From positions 1-6,725 of the forward strand of contig DROE01000226.1 of the NCBI GenBank assembly GCA_011322005.1: a DNA stretch of 6,725 nucleotides, read 5' to 3'. The position numbers were made by a program, and so were the translations under genes. Of the stretch, positions 1 through 6,046 are shown one piece after another. This DNA comes from Devosia sp. (GTDB lineage Bacteria; Pseudomonadota; Alphaproteobacteria; Rhizobiales; Devosiaceae). The notes beneath the pieces are model-generated. The model saw only the letters and a list, made by a program, of their open reading frames with translations, ran no database searches and was not told the DNA's origin. Numbering within the stretch: the first letter of the stretch is position 1; every line of letters begins with the position of its first letter.

Positions 1-1496
1 CGATCAAAGCCGGACTCTCCGCAGTTTATGATGCAGCCCGTCCCGGAACACGGGCCTTTGCGGATGCCCAAAAGCTCTATTACTTTTATGGAGCGCGCGG
101 CTTTGAACCCCTCTGGCTGACCGAAGATGAAAGCGGCAACGTTGCTTTTTCACCAGACGCGCAAAAAATCATCTCCGTTTTTGAGCAATCCCGCTTTGAA
201 GGCCTGCGCCCTTCAGACTATCTGACCGATAATCTGGACCTGGACAGCGATTCTGACGACCCCGCACAGATGGCCGCCCTTGAGACGGCGTTTTCCTCCG
301 CCGTCACCCGTTATGCCCAGCACGCGGCCAACGGCCGGATCAACCCGCGCGATGTGTCCCGTTCCATCGACATCGAACAACGCAACATCGACAGCGCCAG
401 TTTTCTTGTTGAACTGGCATCCTCAAATGCGCCCGATGAACTGTTGCTCTCGCTTTCACCAACCCACCGTGAGTTTCTGGCGCTGAAAGATGCTCTTGCC
501 CGCAACCTGGCCGGAGAGAGGGAAAAGCCTATCGTCATTGCCGACGGCAAACTGCTCAAACCGGGAATGAGCGACGCCCGTGTGCCCGCCCTTCGCAAAC
601 GCCTCGGGCTGGAGCCCCTGGAAGGCACGAATTATTACGGGGAAGAGCTGGCAGAGGCAATCAAGTCCTTCCAGCACAATATGGGCCTTGTCGTTGACGG
701 GGTAACCGGCCCCGCCACCATTGCCGCCCTGAACGGGGGCACCGAGGCGACAGCTGAGGATATTGTCGCCAACATGGAGCGCTGGCGCTGGATGCCAAGG
801 GACCTGGGCGATTTTTATGTCTTCGTCAATATCCCCGAATTCCGCCTTGCGGTCATGCGCGGTGATGAGGTCACCCACTCCACCCGGGTTGTTGTGGGAA
901 AACCGCAATTCAAGACACCGGTTTTTTCCGATGAGATTGAACATGTTGTGGTAAACCCGTTCTGGAATGTGCCCGCCTCGATCGCCCGCAACGAAATCGG
1001 CCCGGCGCTGGCGCGCAACCCGGGCTATCTCGCCGCCAACAATATGGAATTGCTCTCAGGGGGACAGGTCATCAACGCTTCTGCGGTTGACTGGTCAAGC
1101 ACCTCTATCAACGCCTTTCGTATTCGCCAGCGCCCCGGAAGCAACAATGCTCTGGGTTCGGTGAAATTCCTGTTTCCCAACAAACATGCGGTCTACCTGC
1201 ATGATACGCCTTCGCGTTCATTGTTCGCGCGCTCAACAAGAGCCTACTCCCACGGGTGCGTACGCGTACAGAACCCCATGGAGTTCGCTGAAGCACTTCT
1301 GGCCAACGAGCCGGTGTTGAGCCGTGCATACCTTCAGGCCCAGCGTGGCCCCCGTGAGCGCTGGAACAATCTGGATACCCACGTGCCGGTGCATCTGGCC
1401 TATTTCACCCTGAGGGTCGACGAGGATGGCAATATTCGCGGCTACGGTGACATTTACGGTCACAACGAGCGGCTCAAAGCCCTGCTCGCCAACTGA
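1..1496 (+). CDS. L,D-transpeptidase, YcbB/LdtD type (5'-partial)
   Basis: This is a periplasmic enzyme of the YkuD family that joins meso-diaminopimelate residues of neighbouring stem peptides (3-3 crosslinks), bypassing penicillin-binding proteins. The frame is open from the left edge (first whole codon at 3) to the TGA at 1494-1496, giving 497 visible residues; the start and presumed signal peptide lie upstream. An ATG at 270 is in frame, but family-like sequence continues before it (FYGARGFEPLW, FEGLRPSDY), so it is internal. Counting from codon 3, the domains are the N-terminal scaffold (about 1-100), a PG_binding_1 domain (about 186-243, with FQHNMGLVVDGVTG) and the YkuD catalytic domain (about 272-433). 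The catalytic motif SHGCVR has its cysteine at codon 1257-1259 (residue 419), with the upstream histidines of KHAVYLHD. The active site looks intact. The next gene, 255 bases downstream, is a MepK-like DUF882 protein. Family assignment is secure; substrate (crosslinking or attachment of outer-membrane proteins) is inferred. Confidence 0.93.
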   Translation, partial: IKAGLSAVYDAARPGTRAFADAQKLYYFYGARGFEPLWLTEDESGNVAFSPDAQKIISVFEQSRFEGLRPSDYLTDNLDLDSDSDDPAQMAALETAFSSAVTRYAQHAANGRINPRDVSRSIDIEQRNIDSASFLVELASSNAPDELLLSLSPTHREFLALKDALARNLAGEREKPIVIADGKLLKPGMSDARVPALRKRLGLEPLEGTNYYGEELAEAIKSFQHNMGLVVDGVTGPATIAALNGGTEATAEDIVANMERWRWMPRDLGDFYVFVNIPEFRLAVMRGDEVTHSTRVVVGKPQFKTPVFSDEIEHVVVNPFWNVPASIARNEIGPALARNPGYLAANNMELLSGGQVINASAVDWSSTSINAFRIRQRPGSNNALGSVKFLFPNKHAVYLHDTPSRSLFARSTRAYSHGCVRVQNPMEFAEALLANEPVLSRAYLQAQRGPRERWNNLDTHVPVHLAYFTLRVDEDGNIRGYGDIYGHNERLKALLAN

Positions 1497-1552
1497 TGCC
1501 GCAACCGGAGCGCCAAAGCCCAAGTGCCGGTGCGATGGGGAACAGTTGATCA

Positions 1553-1561
1553 CCCCCCCCC
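1553..1561. repeat. Homopolymeric run of nine C
   Basis: Nine consecutive C bases lie 57 bases after the L,D-transpeptidase stop, in non-coding DNA. Such runs can vary in length through replication slippage and are also common sequencing-error sites. Because it lies outside any gene, a length change would not alter a protein. Confidence 0.6.
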
Positions 1562-1576
1562 GCCGGCCCGGATAAA

Positions 1577-1591
1577 TTAACCCTTTGCTTA
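1577..1591. promoter_or_regulatory. Possible CtrA-like site, TTAA-N7-CTTA
   Basis: TTAACCCTTTGCTTA matches the alphaproteobacterial CtrA consensus TTAA-N7-TTAA at seven of eight fixed positions. Further TTAA elements follow at 1606-1609 and in the palindrome TTAACGTTAA at 1675-1684, all in the gap before the DUF882 gene. CtrA controls cell-cycle and envelope genes in this class, so the context is plausible, but TTAA motifs arise by chance and I could not place a convincing -35/-10 promoter beside it. Confidence 0.3.
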
Positions 1592-1674
1592 CAGTTTCGC
1601 CTTGCTTAAGCCCCGATTGCCATTTATTTCGTGGATGTCGGCTGCGCGCGGATTTTGTGCAGTGTTTGGGGGAC

Positions 1675-1685
1675 TTAACGTTAAC
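1675..1685. repeat. Perfect palindrome TTAACGTTAA(C)
   Basis: A 10-base perfect palindrome, TTAACGTTAA at 1675-1684, stands out as AT-rich in a GC-rich gap, 67 bases before the GTG start of the DUF882 gene. Its symmetry and position fit an operator for a dimeric regulator, but no specific regulator can be named from the sequence. Confidence 0.3.
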
Positions 1686-1751
1686 AATATCTACTCGAGT
1701 TGGCGTTAGCATGTTGAATTTGAAACTTGAGACAATAGAGCAGCATCTGGC

Positions 1752-3464
1752 GTGACGGGGCAGACAGCAAATTTCAGGCAGAAAACCATACGCCTTCTGC
1801 TTGGCGTTGCGGTTTTGCTTGCTGCGATTTTCTCCGGGCAGGCAATGGTGCCGCTAAGCGCAGCGTCGGGAGAACGCACGCTCTATCTTTACTATACCCA
1901 CACCAAAGAAACCAAACGCATCACTTTCCGGCGCAACGGTCGCTATGTGCAGTCCGGGTTGGATGAACTCAACACTTTCCTGCGCGACTGGCGCCGCAAT
2001 GAACCCACAAAAATGGATCCGGCCTTGTTTGACCTGCTCTGGCAGGTCTATCAGGACGTCGGCGCCACGTCCCCCATCAACATCGTTTCCGCCTACCGCT
2101 CCCCCCGCACCAACGAGATGCTGCGCTCGCGCTCCGGTGGTGTCGCCAAGAACTCGCGCCACACGATGGGCATGGCCATTGATTTTTTTATTCCCGGTAT
2201 CCCCGTTTCCAAACTGCGCGAAGCCGCCATGCGCCGCCAGGTCGGCGGTGTTGGATATTACCCCACTTCGGGCAGTCCCTTCATACACCTTGACACCGGC
2301 AATGTGCGCGCCTGGCCGCGCATGACAAGGGCCCAACTCACCCGTCTGTTTCCTGACGGACGTACCCTGCACCTGCCCTCCGATGGTGTGCCCATTTCTC
2401 AGGAAGGTCGTCGCTATGCAACCAACGAATACGCCAAGTGCGGCTCCATTCCCTGCGTGGGAAACAACCCCAACACTTTTCCAACCCGTGGCGGCGGGGA
2501 CGACACCACCCGCTCCAGTTCGGGACGCACCTTGCTTGATCTGTTCTTTGGCCGGGGTGAAGAACCCGCACCCGAAACCCGGGTCGCCGACGCAGGCCCC
2601 GTCCAGCGCAGCGTGACCAGCGTTCCCGTAACACCGCCAACCCCGGCAGCGCGCGCGGATTTTCTTGATTTCCGCGACACCGAAACTCCACCCGTCCCAG
2701 CAACCATGCCCCAGTCCCTGCTGATTGCCACGCGCGGCGGGGCCACCCCGTTGCCCGATATTTCACCGCTGATAGAAGGGCTCGACCCCATCAGCGTTGC
2801 TTCCATTCAGGAGCAGGCACAACCCACCCCGCGCATTCTGCTCACCCGCAATCTGGAACAAAGCAGCGCGCTCACCGCTTATGCGCCCGTGGCCAATCCG
2901 GAACCCGATGCTCAGCGCGCACTGCAGATGCTGATCGAGAGACGCAATTCCGCGGATGCCATGATTGCCGCCAATCCTGTTGAAGAAGACGTTCATCCCC
3001 CCCAAACCACCCCTGTTGCCACGCCGACCCCGTCCCCTGCTTTGCGCGGCAGCATAACCACCGCTTCGCTTGGTCCCACATCGGGATCCGATGCCATCAA
3101 TATTCCTGGCCTGTTTCAGGACACCTGGGACGCTGTCACCCTGGCCCAGCCCGACCGGAACGACATGCCGGTGGAAAAAATGGCAAATACCGGTCCCGAG
3201 CGCATGCAGCCCCTGCCCCTGTCCATGCGAAGTTTCTCCCTTGTGGCCCCCGATCTAGAGCATGTCTCGGATTCCATGGTCGCACCTGTCGCCATGAGCG
3301 CGGCCCATTTTGCAGTCATGTTCGAGCCCGACCGCGCGGATTTCTCCCCCGCGACGGAGTTGGGCGCCCAAAGCGGCCAGATCTATTTTGGCATGGAAAG
3401 TGCCGGCAATCTGGCAATGAACCGCTTCACCGCGCAGGCACCCTTCATCGTGGCGGCACTCTGA
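1752..3464 (+). CDS. Secreted DUF882 / MepK-like murein endopeptidase with long C-terminal tail
   Basis: This is a predicted periplasmic zinc peptidase of the M15-like DUF882 (YcbK) family. E. coli MepK, the characterised relative, cleaves 3-3 mDAP-mDAP crosslinks. The 570-residue product starts with a signal peptide: basic RQKTIR at 9-14, a hydrophobic core to about 28 and a likely cleavage near SAA at 36-38. The DUF882 domain spans about 40-195. It carries YRSP (115-118), SRHTMGMAID with His137 and Asp144, GGVGYY (165-170) and FIHLD with His179; these are the expected zinc ligands. A CX4C pair (Cys230, Cys235) follows. Residues from about 245 to 570 form a Pro/Ala/Thr-rich, probably disordered extension; E. 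coli MepK is only about 180 residues. GTG at 1752 is the only start that keeps the signal peptide, because TGA at 1728 closes the frame upstream. The Shine-Dalgarno is poor. It follows an LdtD-type gene, as ycbK follows ycbB in E. coli. Family is secure; the 3-3 specificity is inferred. Confidence 0.9.
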   Translation: MTGQTANFRQKTIRLLLGVAVLLAAIFSGQAMVPLSAASGERTLYLYYTHTKETKRITFRRNGRYVQSGLDELNTFLRDWRRNEPTKMDPALFDLLWQVYQDVGATSPINIVSAYRSPRTNEMLRSRSGGVAKNSRHTMGMAIDFFIPGIPVSKLREAAMRRQVGGVGYYPTSGSPFIHLDTGNVRAWPRMTRAQLTRLFPDGRTLHLPSDGVPISQEGRRYATNEYAKCGSIPCVGNNPNTFPTRGGGDDTTRSSSGRTLLDLFFGRGEEPAPETRVADAGPVQRSVTSVPVTPPTPAARADFLDFRDTETPPVPATMPQSLLIATRGGATPLPDISPLIEGLDPISVASIQEQAQPTPRILLTRNLEQSSALTAYAPVANPEPDAQRALQMLIERRNSADAMIAANPVEEDVHPPQTTPVATPTPSPALRGSITTASLGPTSGSDAINIPGLFQDTWDAVTLAQPDRNDMPVEKMANTGPERMQPLPLSMRSFSLVAPDLEHVSDSMVAPVAMSAAHFAVMFEPDRADFSPATELGAQSGQIYFGMESAGNLAMNRFTAQAPFIVAAL

Positions 3465-3559
3465 AGCCCTGACTTGCAACTTCGCCGGCGCCTTACCGAC
3501 CGCCATTCCCCCGTTTGCAAAGCCTGATTGTTCTGCTAGGTGTTGTCTGGGCCTTGGCT

Positions 3560-3639
3560 CCCCGCCATGAATGTGAACGCAGCTTGTTTGCAGTCGCGCG
3601 GGATGGCGGGGCAAACCCCGATCAGAGTCACGTCTCTGA
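3560..3639 (+). other. Cluster of inverted repeats upstream of dxs (possible structured leader)
   Basis: Three base-paired elements lie here. CCCCGCCAT (3560-3568) pairs perfectly with ATGGCGGGG (3603-3611) around a 34-base loop. CGGGG (3607-3611) pairs with CCCCG (3616-3620) around CAAA. TCAGAG (3622-3627) pairs with CTCTGA (3634-3639) around a six-base loop. The first two share 3607-3611 and so exclude each other. No T run follows, so this is not a classic intrinsic terminator for the DUF882 gene. It could be a dxs leader or chance GC-rich pairing. I see no match to the TPP riboswitch. Confidence 0.35.
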
Positions 3640-3676
3640 CGGCTTCAGGGCGTTCCTCTCAGTTCTGAGGCGAGGC

Positions 3677-3683
3677 AAAGGAA
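3677..3683 (+). promoter_or_regulatory. Ribosome binding site of dxs, supports the TTG start
   Basis: AAAGGAA contains the core AAGGA at 3678-3682, ten bases before TTG at 3693. In this frame TGA at 3666-3668 closes translation and no ATG or GTG lies between it and 3693, so the TTG is the first possible start. The well-placed site supports it. Confidence 0.7.
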
Positions 3684-3692
3684 CCGGAATTC

Positions 3693-5639
3693 TTGAACAC
3701 GCGACCACAAACACCTCTGCTCGACACCATTTCAGACCCCGCGCAACTGCGTGACCTGTCCCCGGACCAGCTTGAGCAACTCGCAGGAGAATTGCGCGCG
3801 GAGATGATCGACGTTGTCTCAGTAACCGGAGGCCACCTCGGGGCCGGGCTGGGAGTGGTTGAACTTACCCTCGCCCTGCATGCGGTTTTTAACACTCCCG
3901 AGGACCGGTTGATCTGGGACGTGGGGCATCAGGCCTATCCCCATAAAATTCTTACCGGCCGCCGTGGCCGGATGCGCACCCTTAGGCAGAAAGACGGTCT
4001 CTCAGGCTTTACGCGGCGCGCTGAAAGTTCCTTTGACCCCTTTGGCACCGGCCATTCTTCAACCTCGATTTCCGCCGCTCTGGGCATGGCTGTGGCAACA
4101 GAGCTGAAAAGGGAAACCCGCAATTGTGTTGCTGTCATTGGCGATGGAGCCATGTCCGCCGGCATGGCCTATGAAGCCATGAACAATGCCGGGGGCATGG
4201 ATGCCCGCATGATCGTCATTCTGAACGACAATGACATGTCCATCGCCCCTCCAACCGGTGCCATGAGCGCCTATCTGGCCAAGCTGGTCTCCAGTCCCGC
4301 CTATCGGGGCCTGCGCGAAAAGGCCAAGAATATCGTTGAACACCTGCCCCAGTTTTTTGCCGACAAGGCCCGCAAGACCGAAGAGTTCGCCCGTGGATTC
4401 TGGGCTGGCGGCACCCTGTTCGAGGAGTTGGGATTCTATTATGTGGGTCCTATCGACGGGCACAATCTGGCTCACTTGCTGCCCATTCTAAGAAACGTGC
4501 GCGATGCACAAACCGGCCCCATTCTGGTGCACGTGGTCACCCAGAAAGGCAAAGGTTACAGCCCGGCCGAAAAGGCAAGCGACAAATATCACGGGGTTTC
4601 CCGCTTCAATGTGGTGACCGGTGCCCAGGCCAAGTCCCAAAGCAACGCCCCTTCCTATACCTCGGTTTTTGCCTCAAGCCTGATTGAAGAGGCAGAGCGC
4701 GACGACAAGGTCGTGGCCGTCAACGCTGCCATGCCTTCGGGAACCGGGCTCGACAAATTTGGCGAACTGTTCCCGGCGCGCACCTTTGATGTGGGCATTG
4801 CCGAGCAGCACGCCGTAACCTTTGCCGCCGGGCTCGCCTGCGAGGGTTTCAAGCCCGTTGTCGCCATCTATTCCACGTTTTTACAGCGGGCCTACGACCA
4901 GATCGTGCACGATGTTGCCTTGCAGAAACTGCCCGTGCGTTTTGCCATCGACCGCGCCGGATATGTAGGCGCGGATGGTCCCACCCACGCCGGAAGCTAT
5001 GACACTGCCTATCTGGGCGCGGTGCCCAACATGGTGCTGATGGCCGCCGGGGACGAAGCGGAACTCAAACACATGGTCGCCACCGCCATCGCCCATGATG
5101 AGGGCCCCATCGCCCTTCGCTATCCGCGTGGCGAGGGACTTGGTGTGGACATGCCCGAAAGGGGCACGGCACTGGCCATCGGCAAGGGGCGCATTGTCAA
5201 ACAGGGTTCAACCATTGCCATCCTCTCTTACGGCGCCCGTCTGGGCGAATGTCTCGCCGCTTCGGAGCAACTGGCTTCCCTGGGGCTATCCGTCACCATA
5301 GCGGACGCGCGTTTTGCCAAGCCCCTGGACGAGGAACTGATTGCAAAACTGGCCACCAGCCATCAGGTCCTGCTCAGCGTCGAAGAGGGTTCCATCGGCG
5401 GTTTTGGCTCCCATGTGGCAACATTTCTGGCGCAGAACGGATTGCTCGACGGGCGACTGCACTTTCGCCCGCTGATGCTGCCCGACCGCAATGTCGAACA
5501 CGCAACACAGGCCCAACTCTACGAGGAGGTCGGGCTGGACCGAACCGGCATCGTCGCCGCTGCTCTCAAGGCGTTGGGGGATGACGCCCAGGCAATGAAG
5601 ATCTTGCATGCGGCTGCAAGTGCAAAAAAAACCCGCTGA
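3693..5639 (+). CDS. dxs: 1-deoxy-D-xylulose-5-phosphate synthase
   Basis: This cytoplasmic, thiamine-diphosphate-dependent homodimeric enzyme condenses pyruvate with glyceraldehyde 3-phosphate to give 1-deoxy-D-xylulose 5-phosphate. That is the first step of the MEP isoprenoid pathway and also a source for thiamine and pyridoxal synthesis. At 648 residues it is full length for the family. Visible features in order are TGGHLG (His48), DVGHQAYPHK (His79), the ThDP/Mg motif GDG (150-152) to NDN (178-180), PIDGH (253-257), GIAEQHAVTFAAGLA with catalytic Glu371, DRAGYVGADGPTH (420-432) and the C-terminal transketolase domain with RYPRG (476-480). Start is TTG, the first start possible after an upstream stop. 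One small oddity is Asn344 in VNAAMPSG, where I expect Thr in most relatives; I could not check this. The gene stands alone: 228 bases follow the DUF882 gene, and gapR converges 17 bases downstream. Its last codons contain an A8 run that serves as the U-tract of the opposite-strand terminator. Confidence 0.98.
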   Translation: MNTRPQTPLLDTISDPAQLRDLSPDQLEQLAGELRAEMIDVVSVTGGHLGAGLGVVELTLALHAVFNTPEDRLIWDVGHQAYPHKILTGRRGRMRTLRQKDGLSGFTRRAESSFDPFGTGHSSTSISAALGMAVATELKRETRNCVAVIGDGAMSAGMAYEAMNNAGGMDARMIVILNDNDMSIAPPTGAMSAYLAKLVSSPAYRGLREKAKNIVEHLPQFFADKARKTEEFARGFWAGGTLFEELGFYYVGPIDGHNLAHLLPILRNVRDAQTGPILVHVVTQKGKGYSPAEKASDKYHGVSRFNVVTGAQAKSQSNAPSYTSVFASSLIEEAERDDKVVAVNAAMPSGTGLDKFGELFPARTFDVGIAEQHAVTFAAGLACEGFKPVVAIYSTFLQRAYDQIVHDVALQKLPVRFAIDRAGYVGADGPTHAGSYDTAYLGAVPNMVLMAAGDEAELKHMVATAIAHDEGPIALRYPRGEGLGVDMPERGTALAIGKGRIVKQGSTIAILSYGARLGECLAASEQLASLGLSVTIADARFAKPLDEELIAKLATSHQVLLSVEEGSIGGFGSHVATFLAQNGLLDGRLHFRPLMLPDRNVEHATQAQLYEEVGLDRTGIVAAALKALGDDAQAMKILHAAASAKKTR

Positions 5640-5661
5640 ACCCGCCCAAAGCCGGGTCAGC
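5624..5661 (-). terminator. Intrinsic terminator of gapR, overlapping the dxs 3' end
   Basis: Read on the minus strand, GCTGACCCG (5661-5653) pairs with CGGGTTCAGC (5644-5635), with one bulged T and an eight-base loop. This is followed by GGG and eight T (5631-5624), a good rho-independent terminator directly at the gapR stop. On the plus strand the same hairpin is followed by CTTTCC, not a T run, so it should end dxs transcripts poorly if at all. The stop codons of both genes lie in the stem arms. Confidence 0.75.
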
Positions 5662-5914
5662 TTTCCAGGTCTGGCACCATGCCCAGTGCATGCAGGTAGG
5701 TGTCAAGGATGGCTTCCTGCTCCATGCGTTCGCTTTTATCCTGTTTGCGGATGCGAACGACCTGACGCAGAATTTTGGTGTCAAAGCCGTTGCCCTTGGC
5801 TTCGCCATAGACTTCCTTGATGTCTTCCATAATGGCCTTTTTTTCGTCTTCCAGACGCTCAATCCTCTCGACAAGCGCCCGCAGCTGGTCTCGCCCCGCA
5901 CCCAAATCCGACAT
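5657..5914 (-). CDS. gapR: GapR-family nucleoid-associated protein (DUF2312)
   Basis: This small DNA-binding protein belongs to the DUF2312/UPF0335 family. Its Caulobacter member GapR binds overtwisted AT-rich DNA ahead of replication and transcription forks and supports topoisomerase action and cell growth. The 85-residue product has an acidic/basic coiled-coil helix at about 8-38 (VERIERLEDEKKAIMEDIKE), then the family signature VYGEAKGNGFD (35-45) and a basic helix with VVRIRKQDK (52-60), which carries the DNA-contacting type of residues. The C-terminal helix ends EAILDTYLHALG. I chose ATG at 5914 because a GAGG core sits six bases upstream; a GTG one codon earlier (5917) would leave only three bases of spacing. 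The gene converges with dxs, shares a hairpin terminator region with it, and is preceded on its own strand by a transporter gene 132 bases away. Family is secure; function is by homology. Confidence 0.9.
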   Translation of the reverse strand: MSDLGAGRDQLRALVERIERLEDEKKAIMEDIKEVYGEAKGNGFDTKILRQVVRIRKQDKSERMEQEAILDTYLHALGMVPDLES

Positions 5915-5917
5915 CAC

Positions 5918-5924
5918 TCACCTC
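5918..5924 (-). promoter_or_regulatory. Ribosome binding site of gapR, decides ATG 5914 over GTG 5917
   Basis: On the minus strand the sequence reads GAGGTGA, with the GAGG core at 5924-5921. It is six bases from ATG at 5914 but only three from the in-frame GTG at 5917, so the ATG is the better start. Confidence 0.65.
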
Positions 5925-5946
5925 ACTGTCATTGAGAGACTGTTCA

Positions 5947-5967
5947 ATCCCAGACAAGGCTTGGGAT
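5947..5967. repeat. Inverted repeat ATCCCA / TGGGAT
   Basis: ATCCCA (5947-5952) and TGGGAT (5962-5967) form a six-base stem around a nine-base loop, in the gap between the transporter stop and the gapR start. No T run follows on either strand, so it is not a clear intrinsic terminator. It could be a gapR leader element or an operator. Confidence 0.3.
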
Positions 5968-6046
5968 CAAGTGCAATCGGCCCCTTTCCACATTCTGCAC
6001 CGGCAAAGAACCGCTATGCACATCATGCCCCGCATCAACCCGGAGT

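Noticed and set aside
270..272. ATG at 270 as the start of the L,D-transpeptidase
   Set aside because: The frame stays open to the window edge with family-like scaffold-domain sequence before it, so the true start is outside.
456..944. 162-codon open frame on the minus strand inside the L,D-transpeptidase gene
   Set aside because: It lies wholly antisense to a gene with clear domains, has no recognisable motif, and GC-rich codon bias makes such frames common.
1497..1570. Intrinsic terminator after the L,D-transpeptidase gene
   Set aside because: GGGG at 1537-1540 can pair with the C run, but the stem is short and no T tract follows.
1854..2372. 172-codon minus-strand frame inside the DUF882 catalytic domain
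   Set aside because: Antisense to a conserved domain, with composition typical of a shadow frame.
3465..3692. TPP riboswitch upstream of the ThDP enzyme Dxs
   Set aside because: The CTGAGG at 3665-3670 is only superficially like the thi-box; the second conserved block is missing, and ThDP use does not imply such control.
3515..3754. 79-codon plus-strand frame overlapping the dxs start
   Set aside because: It starts at a TTG with no ribosome binding site, runs into dxs in another frame and resembles no known protein.
5624..5631. A8 run near the dxs stop as a programmed slippage or frameshift site
   Set aside because: A shifted frame would give an extension with no family similarity, and the run is better explained as the U-tract of the opposite-strand terminator.
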